From the NCBI GenBank assembly GCA_016779205.1, contig JADHOC010000009.1, forward strand, positions 1-64,000: a DNA stretch of 64,000 bases, written 5' to 3'. Below the pieces are notes generated by a model. The model was not told the origin of the DNA, made no database searches, and worked only from the letters and a program-made list of their open reading frames with translations. Numbering within the stretch: position 1 is the stretch's first letter; every line of letters begins with the position of its first letter. The translations under genes and the position numbers were made by a program. This DNA is from Planctomycetota bacterium (GTDB taxonomy: Bacteria > Planctomycetota > UBA1135 > GCA-002686595). Shown piece after piece: positions 7,555-16,500 of the stretch.

Positions 7555-8772
7555 TCAGTCGCCCGCGGCGCGGAGCTCCTCGGCCAGGCGGCCGAGGAAG
7601 AGGCCCACGTCGGTGACGACGCCGACGGTCTGGGAGGAGCCGCGGTCGCTGAGCTTGGTCACCACCGCCGGGTTGATGTCCACGCACACGACGCGCACCC
7701 AGGAGGGCAGCATGTTCCCGACCCCGATGGAGTGCAGCATGGTGCTCAACATCAGGACCATGCCCGCGTCCTTGAGCTGGTGGGCGTAGGCCTCCTGGGC
7801 CTCGATCAGGTCCATGAGGGTGTCGGGGAGCGGGCCGTCGTCGCGGATCGAACCGGCCAGCACCACGTCCACGTCGTGCTCCACGCAGGCGTGCATGATG
7901 CCGCTCTTGAGCACGCCCGTGCGCACGGCCTCGGAGATCGAACCCGCGTGGTTGATGCGGTTGATGGCCCGCATATGGTTCTTGTGCCCCTCCTCCACGG
8001 GCTTGCCCGTGCCGAGGCTCACGCCCAGGGAGGTGCCGAAGAAGCTGTTCTCGATGTCGTGGACGGCGAGGGCGTTGCCCGAGAGGATCGCGTCCACCCA
8101 GCCGCCCTCGATCAGGCTGCGGAAGGGGTCGATGCCGTCGGTGTGGATCACGACCGGGCCGGCGACGAAGATGATCCGCTTGCCCTCCTCCCGCGTGCGG
8201 CGCATCTGCCGGGCGACACGCTTGACGCTCGTCTCCACGCTGCGCTCCGAGCTGATGTCGTTGCTCATGAAGGCGAAGGTCGCCCGCTCGCCGTCGGTCT
8301 GCTCCAGGTTGACCCTGACGCCGGAGACGCCGCACACCACCAGGTCGCCCGCGCGCACGTCCCGGAGCTTGCGGCACAAAGGCTCGCCGTCCTCCAGGAC
8401 GATCACGGCGTCCATGCGCTGGGCGCCGACCGTGCGCCACACGCCGTCCAGCCGCACCTCGGTCCGGTGGTTGGTGGTCGAGTAGAAGTCCTCGGGCACG
8501 CACATGTCCCGCTCGATGGGCACGAGCCGCGCGTCCCGCGCCGACGCCACCGCGCAGCCGAAGGAGAGCGTGGCCTCGATGGTCTCCCGCAGGGTCGCCT
8601 CGTCCTCCGCCGTGATCTTCAGCTCGATCTCCGACTCGTCCGCGTGGGTGGTGCCCACCTCGAAGCGCAGGATCTCGTAGGAGGCGCCGTGCTCGAGGAT
8701 CTGGTCGAAGATCCGCTCGAGGACGTGGGTGTCGATGAGGTGACCCTTGGCGCTGACGGTCTCGTGGAGCAT
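7555..8772 (-). CDS. TIGR00300/LOR-SDH family protein, probable ornithine cyclodeaminase
   Basis: The 405-residue protein matches the LOR/SDH conserved family (TIGR00300). Members are known as the ornithine cyclodeaminase domain of cyanobacterial ArgZ/AgrE and as an archaeal ornithine cyclodeaminase; the reaction converts ornithine to proline with release of ammonia, using NAD. The N-terminal half carries the small LOR/SDH domain (HLIDTHVLERIFDQI, FEVGTTHADESEIELKI). The C-terminal half holds the nucleotide-binding region (IIFVAGPVVIHTDG, NALAVHDIENSFFGTSLG). The arginine dihydrolase half found in ArgZ is absent, so this is the stand-alone form. The product would be cytoplasmic. It lies on the minus strand between the JAMM protease gene and the cbb3-like genes, with gaps of 36 and 115 bases. 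A hydroxyproline dehydratase gene lies about 10 kb away; a shared proline pathway is only a guess. Confidence 0.75.
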   Translation of the reverse strand: MLHETVSAKGHLIDTHVLERIFDQILEHGASYEILRFEVGTTHADESEIELKITAEDEATLRETIEATLSFGCAVASARDARLVPIERDMCVPEDFYSTTNHRTEVRLDGVWRTVGAQRMDAVIVLEDGEPLCRKLRDVRAGDLVVCGVSGVRVNLEQTDGERATFAFMSNDISSERSVETSVKRVARQMRRTREEGKRIIFVAGPVVIHTDGIDPFRSLIEGGWVDAILSGNALAVHDIENSFFGTSLGVSLGTGKPVEEGHKNHMRAINRINHAGSISEAVRTGVLKSGIMHACVEHDVDVVLAGSIRDDGPLPDTLMDLIEAQEAYAHQLKDAGMVLMLSTMLHSIGVGNMLPSWVRVVCVDINPAVVTKLSDRGSSQTVGVVTDVGLFLGRLAEELRAAGD

Positions 8773-8808
8773 GGGGCGTGGAGTCTCGTTCGGCGGGTCC
8801 GCGGGGGC

Positions 8809-9369
8809 CTAGGCCTCGAGCAGGCCCTGGGAAGAGACCCATCGTGCCACGGGGCCTCGGTGACCGTGAGCGCTTGCCGGCGCATCCTTGGCGGCCTCCA
8901 GGAACGGGTCCATGACGACCTTCGACTCCTCGAGCTCCCCGTCCACCGTGTCCCAGGCCTTGAGGTCGGTGAGGACCCCGTCGTCGACCCGGGCGATGAG
9001 CTGGGTCCAGCCTGGCTGGCTCCCCTCGGTGTCGAGCCGGCTCGGGCTGGCCGGCTGCCGGGGGTGGCTGTGCCAGACCCCGAGAATCTCGAGCCCGTCC
9101 GCGCCCGTGTGCTGCGCCTGACGCATCAGGTGAACGGGGTCGAGGAAGAAGCGGTCGGGCTCCTCGGCGAGGTTCTTCGCGATGGTGAGGCGTCGCACCT
9201 GTCGCTCCCCGCGGACCACCTCACCCAGCAGGACCCCGCAGGCCTCCCTGGGTGCGGTCTCGACGGAGGCTCGGGTGAGGCGGATCACATGGCCTGGGGC
9301 CAGAACAAGAGGGGCTTGGGCGAGCGGGGGCATAGGAAGACACAGGTAGGGAAGCTCGAGCGGGATCAA
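8809..9369 (-). CDS. JAMM/MPN+ metalloprotease-fold protein
   Basis: This 186-residue protein has a complete JAMM zinc site: E42 in REACGVLLGE, then H100-S-H102, seven residues, S110 and D113 (HSHPRQPASPSRLD), matching HxHx7SxxD exactly. Bacterial members include Mec-type peptidases that process sulfur-carrier proteins in cysteine or cofactor synthesis, but no sulfur carrier or ThiF-like gene is present here, so the substrate is unknown. The start codon overlaps the stop of the upstream dipeptidase gene (ATGA), which implies translational coupling. A methionine at residue 13 is an alternative start. No signal peptide is evident. The C-terminal 40 residues are outside the core fold. Confidence 0.8.
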   Translation of the reverse strand: MIPLELPYLCLPMPPLAQAPLVLAPGHVIRLTRASVETAPREACGVLLGEVVRGERQVRRLTIAKNLAEEPDRFFLDPVHLMRQAQHTGADGLEILGVWHSHPRQPASPSRLDTEGSQPGWTQLIARVDDGVLTDLKAWDTVDGELEESKVVMDPFLEAAKDAPASAHGHRGPVARWVSSQGLLEA

Positions 9370-11510
9370 TCGCTCTCGGGCTCGGAGGTCGCGCTCGCGA
9401 CCTCCTCGACGGCACGCCAGACGCGGAGGGTGTTCCCGGACCAGATCTTGCGGATCTGATCCTCGGAGTAGCCTCGGCGTACGAGCTCCAGCGTGACGTT
9501 GAAGGTCTGGCTGGCGTCGCTCCAGCCCTCGACGCCGCCGCCGCCGTCGAAGTCGGAGCTGATGGCCACGTGGTCCACACCGATGCGACGGACGGCGTGG
9601 TCGATGTGATCCACGAAATCACGGACGTTGGCCCGCTCGCGGGCCTCGTCGAAGGCGCGGACGCGGTCGCGGAGCTCCCGGTTCAGGGCGCGCACCTCCG
9701 GGTCGGAGCTCGCGGGGCGGCTGCCCTGCTGCGGCGGGAGCCCGAGCTCCTCCCGGGTCCGACGGATGAAGCCCCGGCGGTCTCCGTCGTCCTTCACGTA
9801 GCTCGCGAATGCCACGCACTGGACCACGCCGCCGTTGGCTTTGAGCGCGTCGAGCTCCGCGTCGCTCAGGTTCCGCCCGTGGAGCCGGACGGCGTCCACG
9901 CCGGAGTGGGAGGCGATCACCGGGGCCTTCGAGTGGGCGATGGCCTCGAGGCTGGTCTTCTCGGAGGCGTGGGAGATGTCGACCATGATCCCCACGCGGT
10001 TCATCTCCTCGATGGCGCGGCGCCCGAGGTCCGAGAGCCCGCCGTGCAGCGGCTCGTCCGCCGGCGTGTTGGAGTCGCCGAGCTGGCTGTGCTTGTTGTG
10101 GGTGAGGCTCATGTACCGAGCCCCTCGACGGTGGAACGTCTCGATGGCCGAGAGGTCCTCTCCCATGGCGTAGCCGTTCTCGATGCCGATGCAGGCCACG
10201 AGCTTGCCCTCGGCGGCGAAGCGCTCCACGTCGGCCGCGCTCCGCGCCAGGCCGATGTGCTCGGGGAACCGCTCCGCCATGCGCTCGATGGCGTCGAACT
10301 TGGCGTCCGCGGCGGCCCGCGCCCGGGCGAAGGCCTCGGGGGTGAGGTCGCCCTGCCCGACGTAGACGATGAAGAAGGCGACATCGAGCCCGCCGCTGCG
10401 CATCTTCGGGAAGTCCACCTGGTTGCGGCCCCAGACCCGCGGGTCGTTGCGGACGAGGAAGCGCCGCAGGGCGGCGGGGTCCTCGGGGATCTCGGTGGAG
10501 GCCAGGGAGGCGGAGATGTCCTTGTGGGTGTCCAGGGTCAACGCCGACGAGTGGATGGCGCGCGCCCGCGCGAGGACGGCGGCGTCCGGCCCGGCGTCCA
10601 GGATCCAGCAGCCGTGGGCGTCCGGGAGCGCAAGGCGGCTCTGCTCCTCGAGGTCCGCGCCGAGCTCCACGGCCAGGAGGCCAGGGGCGCCGTCGAGTCG
10701 TGTTCCGGTCAGGGCCCAGCCGTCCACGCCCGGGAGGCCGCTCTGCTGGATCGGCCGGAGGTGGAGCACGGCCCCGAGGCCCAGGGCGCGGATCGCCTCC
10801 GGGGCGAGGACGGTCTCCTCGGCCACGCGGTCTGGACCCCAGGCGTGCACCGCCATCAGCGCGCCGTCCGCGCGGATCCCGGCCCAGCCGTCCCCCGTGG
10901 CCACGGCATGGCGCAGGGGCTCGGCGGGCGATCGGCCTCGGGTCGTGAGGGTCTCATGGTCCACGACCTCGAACTCGCCTGTGCCGCGGTCCACCAGGAG
11001 TCGCTCCCCCGTTGGGCCCCCGTTGTCGAGGCCGAGGTCCTGGAGCTGGTCGGTGGCGAGCCCGCTGTCCATCGGAGGGGCGAGCAGGCGAGAGCCCGCC
11101 CACAGCGGGCCTGCCGCCTCCACCGTCGTTCGCTGACCGAGGCGGTCGATGAGCTGAAGCCGGCCGGCGGAGACCACCGCGAGTCGACCGTCCGGGAGGA
11201 GCGTGAACGACTCCGCGGCGGCGTCGGAGAGGCTCCATACGCGGAGGCCATCGGCGCCCCGGTGTTCGGCGAGGGCCCCGCCGGGCTCGAGCACGATCAG
11301 GTTCCCGTTGGGGAGCCCCTGGACCTCGCGGGCCCGCGCTGCGACCTCGACGGTGATCCCATCGGAGGCCTCGCCGCCGGTGGAGGCGATGGTGAGGACC
11401 TCCGCCCCGTCCACCAGGCGCAGCGCGGCGACGCGCAGGTCCGTGGGGGGCGCGGCCGGGGCCGCCAGAGGGGCAGCCGACAGGGACAGGACACAGAGCA
11501 GGGCCGTCAT
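9366..11510 (-). CDS. Secreted M19 (renal-type) dipeptidase with N-terminal propeller-like region
   Basis: The 714-residue protein begins with a signal peptide (MTALLCVLSLSAAPLAAPAA). Residues about 25-310 form repeated short beta-rich units with NGN, PDGRL and ADGALM turns, like a beta-propeller. The peptidase M19 domain occupies about 320-700. Its binuclear zinc ligands are visible: H329 and D331 in DTHKD, Glu in GIENGYAMG, His in VDISHAS, His in IASHSGV and Asp in AISSDFDGGGG. The family hydrolyses dipeptides, including some with D-residues. Typical M19 enzymes are 350-420 residues, so the N-terminal 300 residues are an addition. The gene overlaps the JAMM gene by 4 bases and is transcribed away from the FG-GAP gene across a 123-base divergent gap. 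Confidence 0.85.
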   Translation of the reverse strand: MTALLCVLSLSAAPLAAPAAPPTDLRVAALRLVDGAEVLTIASTGGEASDGITVEVAARAREVQGLPNGNLIVLEPGGALAEHRGADGLRVWSLSDAAAESFTLLPDGRLAVVSAGRLQLIDRLGQRTTVEAAGPLWAGSRLLAPPMDSGLATDQLQDLGLDNGGPTGERLLVDRGTGEFEVVDHETLTTRGRSPAEPLRHAVATGDGWAGIRADGALMAVHAWGPDRVAEETVLAPEAIRALGLGAVLHLRPIQQSGLPGVDGWALTGTRLDGAPGLLAVELGADLEEQSRLALPDAHGCWILDAGPDAAVLARARAIHSSALTLDTHKDISASLASTEIPEDPAALRRFLVRNDPRVWGRNQVDFPKMRSGGLDVAFFIVYVGQGDLTPEAFARARAAADAKFDAIERMAERFPEHIGLARSAADVERFAAEGKLVACIGIENGYAMGEDLSAIETFHRRGARYMSLTHNKHSQLGDSNTPADEPLHGGLSDLGRRAIEEMNRVGIMVDISHASEKTSLEAIAHSKAPVIASHSGVDAVRLHGRNLSDAELDALKANGGVVQCVAFASYVKDDGDRRGFIRRTREELGLPPQQGSRPASSDPEVRALNRELRDRVRAFDEARERANVRDFVDHIDHAVRRIGVDHVAISSDFDGGGGVEGWSDASQTFNVTLELVRRGYSEDQIRKIWSGNTLRVWRAVEEVASATSEPESD

Positions 11511-11633
11511 CTGACGCCCACGCTAGCGCGGCTTGACGTCGCACTTCAAGGCGGGAGTGGTGGACCGGTCCCACCTGTTGAAATCCCCGGCTTGGGCGCA
11601 CCCCATGGGCCCCTGGCCCCTCATCCTTGGGGT

Positions 11634-13118
11634 ATGTCATCGCTGCTCTGTACCGCCCTTGCCCTGGCCGCTGCCCCCGTCCAGGGAGTGCCCTTCCTCG
11701 TGGAGGTGGGCGCCTCCCGCGGGATCGGCCCCTACGTGTCGCCGCCTGGCCTCGCCGCTGGCCTCGCCGCCGCTGACTTCGATCGGGATGGCGACGTGGA
11801 CCTGTTCGTGCCCAACGGACCGGGCGCCCCCGACCAGCTCTACGTGAACGACGGATCGGGTCACTTCACGGAGCAGGCGGCGGCCTTCAATCTCGACGTG
11901 GACGGCAACCACCGGGGCGCCCTCTGGTTCGACGCCGACGGCGACAGGGACCTGGACCTGGTCACGGTGGGCGACTGCTTCACCTCCGTCCCGTGCACCG
12001 GGGCCCCGACGGTCCGCCTCCACCAGCAGCTCGCCTCGGGCGTCTTCCGCGAGGTGACCGTGGGCTGCGGCTTCGACCGAGACCTGGCGTCCTTCTCCGA
12101 CTCCCATGTGGGCGGCCTCGCGGCGGGCGACGTGGACGGGGACGGGGACCTCGACCTGCTGGTCACCATCTGGGAGGGGCTCGCGTACCTCTTCATCAAC
12201 GATGGCATCGGACGCTTCGAGGAGCAGGGCGCGGCCCGGGGGATCCAGACCCTCGCGAATCACTGGCAGCCGGTGCTCTTCGACCTGACCGGCGACGGTG
12301 CCCTGGACATCTTCCAGCCGGTGGACTTCACCGCCAACTACCTCTGGGTGAACCAGGGGGGCGGGACGTTCGTGGACGAGGCGCCCCAGGCGGGGGTGGC
12401 CAGCGCCTTCAACGAGATGGGCGTCGCCCTCGCGGACCACGACCGCGACGGGGACCTCGACCTCTACGTCACCAACATCTACGTGCCCGGCGTGCGCTAC
12501 AACACGCTCTATCGGCGTGACGCGGGGGGGCTCCGCTTCACGGAGATCTCGGCCCAGATGGGGGTCCAGGATTCAGGCTGCGGTTGGGGAACGAGCTGGG
12601 TCGACCTGGACCAGGACGGCTGGTTCGACCTCCCCGCGAGCAACGACTGCCCGGGCCGCGAGTCGCGGGTGTTCTGGAACGGGCTCGGCGTGACGGGGAA
12701 CTACCTCGACGCCACCGACCGGGCGGGCTTCGCGGGCCGGGACGGCACGGGACTGGTCACCTTTGACATGGACGGGGACGGGGACCGGGACATGGCCCAG
12801 GTCGGGCTGGATGGGCTGCGCCTCTACGAGAACCTCCACCTCGGCGGGTCCCTCCGTCGCCACCTCGTGGTCCGTCCCCGGATGGCGGGGAGCAACCGCT
12901 ACGCGGTCGGTGCGCTGGTGACGATCTCCGACGGGACCTTCCGGACCTCGCGGCCGATCCTCGCCGGCCAGAGCGTGCTATCGCAGGAGCCCTTCGAGGC
13001 CCACTTCGGGGTCGGTGACGCCCTCACCGTGGACGTGCGGATCGACTGGCCGGATGGTCGCAGCGTGGTCCTCGAGGATGTGGCGGTCGGTCAGACCCTG
13101 ACGGTCACCGCGCCCTGA
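11634..13118 (+). CDS. Secreted FG-GAP/VCBS repeat protein with C-terminal ASPIC/UnbV domain (CRTAC1-like)
   Basis: The 494-residue protein starts with a short signal peptide (MSSLLCTALALAAAPVQG). At least six calcium-binding FG-GAP/VCBS repeats follow, recognised by DxDxDGDxD motifs (DFDRDGDVDLF, DADGDRDLDLV, DVDGDGDLDLL, DHDRDGDLDLY, DLDQDGWFDL, DMDGDGDRDM). They would form a seven-bladed propeller over residues about 30-400. The last 95 residues match the ASPIC/UnbV domain (RRHLVVRP, AVGALVTI, WPDGRSVVLEDV). Homologues such as cartilage acidic protein are extracellular and their function is unclear. I start at ATG 11634 because the signal peptide begins there; the frame is open far upstream only as the antisense of the dipeptidase gene. 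Whether it shares a transcript with the next gene, 246 bases on, is not clear. Confidence 0.88.
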   Translation: MSSLLCTALALAAAPVQGVPFLVEVGASRGIGPYVSPPGLAAGLAAADFDRDGDVDLFVPNGPGAPDQLYVNDGSGHFTEQAAAFNLDVDGNHRGALWFDADGDRDLDLVTVGDCFTSVPCTGAPTVRLHQQLASGVFREVTVGCGFDRDLASFSDSHVGGLAAGDVDGDGDLDLLVTIWEGLAYLFINDGIGRFEEQGAARGIQTLANHWQPVLFDLTGDGALDIFQPVDFTANYLWVNQGGGTFVDEAPQAGVASAFNEMGVALADHDRDGDLDLYVTNIYVPGVRYNTLYRRDAGGLRFTEISAQMGVQDSGCGWGTSWVDLDQDGWFDLPASNDCPGRESRVFWNGLGVTGNYLDATDRAGFAGRDGTGLVTFDMDGDGDRDMAQVGLDGLRLYENLHLGGSLRRHLVVRPRMAGSNRYAVGALVTISDGTFRTSRPILAGQSVLSQEPFEAHFGVGDALTVDVRIDWPDGRSVVLEDVAVGQTLTVTAP

Positions 13119-13364
13119 GCCGCGGCCGCGAGTCGGCCTGCGATCCTGGCCCCGCCGGGCTCCCTTCGGGCGCCGCCGAGAGGCGCGGCGTGTCCCGTTT
13201 CGGGGCTCCCCAGAAGCGACAGAATGACGCGCTCGATGTGGGCTCGAAGGCCGGCCTTGAGACAGGGAAGAGGGTGCACGCGTGGTATTCTTCAGGGCCC
13301 CATCGCAAGGGGCGCGCGCCGCGCAGGGAGCGGCGCACGCAACCCCGAATCCTCTGGATCCGAC

Positions 13365-16300
13365 ATGCTCGCACTTCGCCTCGCCGCCCTCGGCGGCCTG
13401 ACCTGCTCGCTCGCCCACGCCGACGTCACCTACGTCGACTTCTCTTCCACCGCCGGACTGACCCTCGTGGGCTCCGCGGCCACGGCCGGGAACGACCTGC
13501 GCATCACCCCCGACCAACCCTCCCAGGTGGGCGCGGTCTGGGCCACCACCCGCCAGGACGTCACCTCTCCGTTCACCAGCGAGTTCACCTTCCGGCTCTC
13601 GGGCGGCGGTGAGGGCTTCGCGTTCGTCATCCAGCGCGACGCCGTGGACGCCATCGGCTCCGGCGGCGGCGGGCTGGGGTACAGCCAGATCCAGAACTCG
13701 ATCGCGATCGAGTTTGACACCTTCGGCAACCTGCTGACCTTCGACCCGTCCGCCAACCACGTGTCGGTCAACACGAACGGCGCGGCGTCCAACGCGTCGA
13801 GCCACTCTGCCTCCTTGGGGGCCACGTCGGCGGTCACCACCATGGCGGACGACGACACCCACACGGTGCGCGTGGAGTACACGCCGGGCGCGTTCCAGGT
13901 CTACGTGGACGACGCGGTGGTCACGCTCCAGCTCGACCTCGACATCGCGAGCGCCCTGTCGCTCACCGACGGCACGGCCTGGGTCGGGTTCACCGCGGCC
14001 ACCAGCGGCCTCACCCAGTCCACCGACCTCATCTCCTGGACCTTCGAGGAGCAATCGCGGGTGGCGACGGGCAACCGCTCCCCGCTCGCACCGGACATCT
14101 CGGAGCCCGCCTCCTCGAACCAGCCCCTCAACCCCTACGACGTGCACATGGAGGCTGGCCCCTTCGCGGATCCGGACGGCGACCTGCACGCCTGCAGTGA
14201 CTACGAGATCTGGACCATCATGCCGCCGGAGCGGGTGTGGCGGACCTCGTGCATCGGCGGGCCGCCCAAGGTCCACTCGCACCTCGGCGACGGGACCTTC
14301 ATGGGCTCCCACGCCGGCGCCACCTCCCTCGATCCCCTGAAGAGCTTCACCTTCCGGGTGCGCTTCCGGGACGACAGCGGAGACGGCGTCACCGACTTCA
14401 GTCCCTGGTCCGAGAAGACCTTCCAGACCGGGGCCGCGAGCACCTTCTATCCCTTCGAGACCGAGGACATCGTCGAGGACCCCGCCCCCGAGTGGACCTT
14501 CGCCGTCGGCAGCGTGGAGCCGATCCTCCCGGCCTCTGCCAACCCCGCGGAGATCTCCCTCGAGTCCGGCATCGGGCTGTCGCTGCTGCTGATCGAGGCC
14601 AACGACGGGGTCACCAACTCCTGGACCAACTTCGCCGCGCTCCCCGAGCACGAGGACCTGCGCCTCCGCATCTTCGGCGGCGCGTCTGGCCTCACCCTGG
14701 GGGACACGGACCTCGTGGTGGTGGACGATGAGTGCAAGCGCACCCGCATCCTGATCCCCTCCCTGGCTCTCGCGCCGAACCAGTCGGCCTACTACTGGAT
14801 CTCCTCCGACGGGGCGACCTGGGAGACCACGGCGGGCCAGACCACCCCGGACTTCTCGACCCAGGCCCGCGGGCTGTCGCTGCCCTGGGTGGCGTCTCAG
14901 CCGGGCTACCAGGTCGAGGTCGTGGCCACCGACCTCGAGCTGCCGATCCACATCGCGTTCGTGCCCGACCCTGGGACCGAGCCGGGTGATCCTCTCCTCT
15001 ACGTCACCGAGCTGTACGGCGCGATCAAGGTCGTGACCAACGACGGCACGGTGGGGACCTATGCGGACAACCTGATCAACTTCAACCCGACCGGGGCGTT
15101 CCCGGGCTCGGGCGAGCAGGGGGTCTCCGGCATCGCCGTGGACCCGGTGACCGGCGACGTGTTCGCCGGGATGCTCTATGACGCGAACGGGCCGCACTTC
15201 CCGAAGGTGGTGCGCTTCACGAGCCTGGACGGCGGGCTGACCGCCGCGACCCAGACGACGATCCTGAACATGCCCGGCGAATCGCAGGGGCAGTCGCACT
15301 TCATCTCCCAGTTCCAGATGCTCCCCGACCGCACGCTCCTCGTGCACATGGGGGACGGCTTCAACGCGTCGACCGGTCGCGACCTCTCGTCCTATCGGGG
15401 CAAGATCCTGCGCATGAACCTCGACGGGAGCCCGGTGACGAGCAACCCGTTCTACAACGGCGGGCAGATCAACGCCCGCGACTACGTCTACGCCTACGGG
15501 GTCCGAAACCCCTTCGGCGGGAGCTACCGTGCGTCGGACGGCTTCCACTACATGGTGGAGAACGGCCCGTCGGTGGACCGCTTCGCGCGGATCGTTCCCG
15601 GGCGTGACTACCTGTGGGAAGGGTCGGACAGCAACATGTTCAACTACGCCCTCCATAACTGGGTGCCCGCCACCGGGCCGGTGGCCATGGCGTGGATCGA
15701 GCAGGAGACCTTCGGCGGGAGCGGCTTCCCCCAGGCCAAGTGGGACCACGCCTTCGTGACGGAGTCGGGCCCCACCTACGCGGCCGGTCCGCAGAACTTC
15801 GGCAAGCGCATCACCGAGTTCGAGATCGACTCGTCGGGCCAGAAGGTCTCCGGGCCCACCAACCTCGTGGAGTACGCGGGGACGGGCCGGGCCACGGTGT
15901 CGGCGCTGACCGCCGGGCCCGACGGGCTCTACTTCGCCGACCTCTACAAGGACGCCGGCAGCGACCCGACCGCGCGCGGGGCCAACATCCTGCGCGTGCG
16001 CTGGGTGGGTGCCCAGCTGGGGACCTGCGGCACCATCGGGGACAGCTACTGCGACCCCGCGGTCGTGAACTCCACCGGCCTGCCGGCCGTGCTCGAGATG
16101 CGCGGCAGCGACCGGGTGTCGGAGAACGACGTCCGCCTCGACGTGGAGCAGCTGCCCCAGAACTCCCTGGGCTACTTCCTCGCGTCGCAGACCCAGTCGT
16201 TCATCCCGAACCCCGGCGGCAGCATGGGCAACCTCTGCATCTTCGGGACGATCGGTCGCTTCATCGCCCAGGCCCAGAACTCCGGCCCCTCGGGCACCTT

Positions 16301-16448
16301 CAGCTTCAACCTCGACCTCTCGAACATGCCGCCGCCGCTCTCGGCCGTGGCGATCGGTGAGACCTGGAACTTCCAGGCGTGGTACCGGGACTTCCAGCTG
16401 GTGGTGACCTCGAACTTCACCAACGCGGTGTCCGTCGACTTCCAGTGA
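13365..16448 (+). CDS. Secreted L-type lectin plus glucose/sorbosone-dehydrogenase-like propeller protein
   Basis: This 1027-residue exported protein begins with a signal peptide (MLALRLAALGGLTCSLAHA). Residues about 20-230 look like a legume/L-type lectin domain (FTFRLSGGGEGFAFVIQRD, SIAIEFDTFGN, VRVEYTPGAFQVYVDD). Residues about 245-390 form a fibronectin-like module. Residues about 510-880 form a GSDH-type six-bladed propeller (LPIHIAFVPDP, GVSGIAVDPVTGDVF, YAYGVRNPFGG, PGRDYLWEG, ISALTAGPDGLYFADLY-like pattern). Residues 890-1027 are a domain shared with the proteins at 27461-29917 and 42272-43375: a C896-containing start, LCIFGTIGRF, then AWYRD and SNFTNAVSVDF. The lectin part would bind glycan and the propeller may oxidise sugars, if PQQ is bound; cofactor ligands were not verified. 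The start is chosen at the signal peptide. Confidence 0.82.
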   Translation: MLALRLAALGGLTCSLAHADVTYVDFSSTAGLTLVGSAATAGNDLRITPDQPSQVGAVWATTRQDVTSPFTSEFTFRLSGGGEGFAFVIQRDAVDAIGSGGGGLGYSQIQNSIAIEFDTFGNLLTFDPSANHVSVNTNGAASNASSHSASLGATSAVTTMADDDTHTVRVEYTPGAFQVYVDDAVVTLQLDLDIASALSLTDGTAWVGFTAATSGLTQSTDLISWTFEEQSRVATGNRSPLAPDISEPASSNQPLNPYDVHMEAGPFADPDGDLHACSDYEIWTIMPPERVWRTSCIGGPPKVHSHLGDGTFMGSHAGATSLDPLKSFTFRVRFRDDSGDGVTDFSPWSEKTFQTGAASTFYPFETEDIVEDPAPEWTFAVGSVEPILPASANPAEISLESGIGLSLLLIEANDGVTNSWTNFAALPEHEDLRLRIFGGASGLTLGDTDLVVVDDECKRTRILIPSLALAPNQSAYYWISSDGATWETTAGQTTPDFSTQARGLSLPWVASQPGYQVEVVATDLELPIHIAFVPDPGTEPGDPLLYVTELYGAIKVVTNDGTVGTYADNLINFNPTGAFPGSGEQGVSGIAVDPVTGDVFAGMLYDANGPHFPKVVRFTSLDGGLTAATQTTILNMPGESQGQSHFISQFQMLPDRTLLVHMGDGFNASTGRDLSSYRGKILRMNLDGSPVTSNPFYNGGQINARDYVYAYGVRNPFGGSYRASDGFHYMVENGPSVDRFARIVPGRDYLWEGSDSNMFNYALHNWVPATGPVAMAWIEQETFGGSGFPQAKWDHAFVTESGPTYAAGPQNFGKRITEFEIDSSGQKVSGPTNLVEYAGTGRATVSALTAGPDGLYFADLYKDAGSDPTARGANILRVRWVGAQLGTCGTIGDSYCDPAVVNSTGLPAVLEMRGSDRVSENDVRLDVEQLPQNSLGYFLASQTQSFIPNPGGSMGNLCIFGTIGRFIAQAQNSGPSGTFSFNLDLSNMPPPLSAVAIGETWNFQAWYRDFQLVVTSNFTNAVSVDFQ

Positions 16449-16458
16449 GCCGAGCGGC

Positions 16459-16487
16459 GGGCGGGCGCCCTGGCGCCTCGCCCGTCC
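16459..16487. terminator. Possible bidirectional terminator hairpin
   Basis: A 9-base-pair stem (16459-16467 with 16479-16487, one G-U pair) and an 11-base loop sit between two convergent genes. There is no T-run, so this is a hairpin in the right place and not a canonical intrinsic terminator. Confidence 0.35.
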
Positions 16488-16500
16488 CCCGGCGGTGGGC

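Noticed and set aside
4959-7616. A plus-strand frame of 885 codons over the CcoNO-like gene
   Set aside because: It is Gly/Arg/Glu-rich shadow sequence; the minus strand carries clear membrane helices and a CxxCH site.
9570-13118. A longer start for the FG-GAP protein
   Set aside because: The extra 688 residues are antisense to the dipeptidase gene; the signal peptide begins at 11634.
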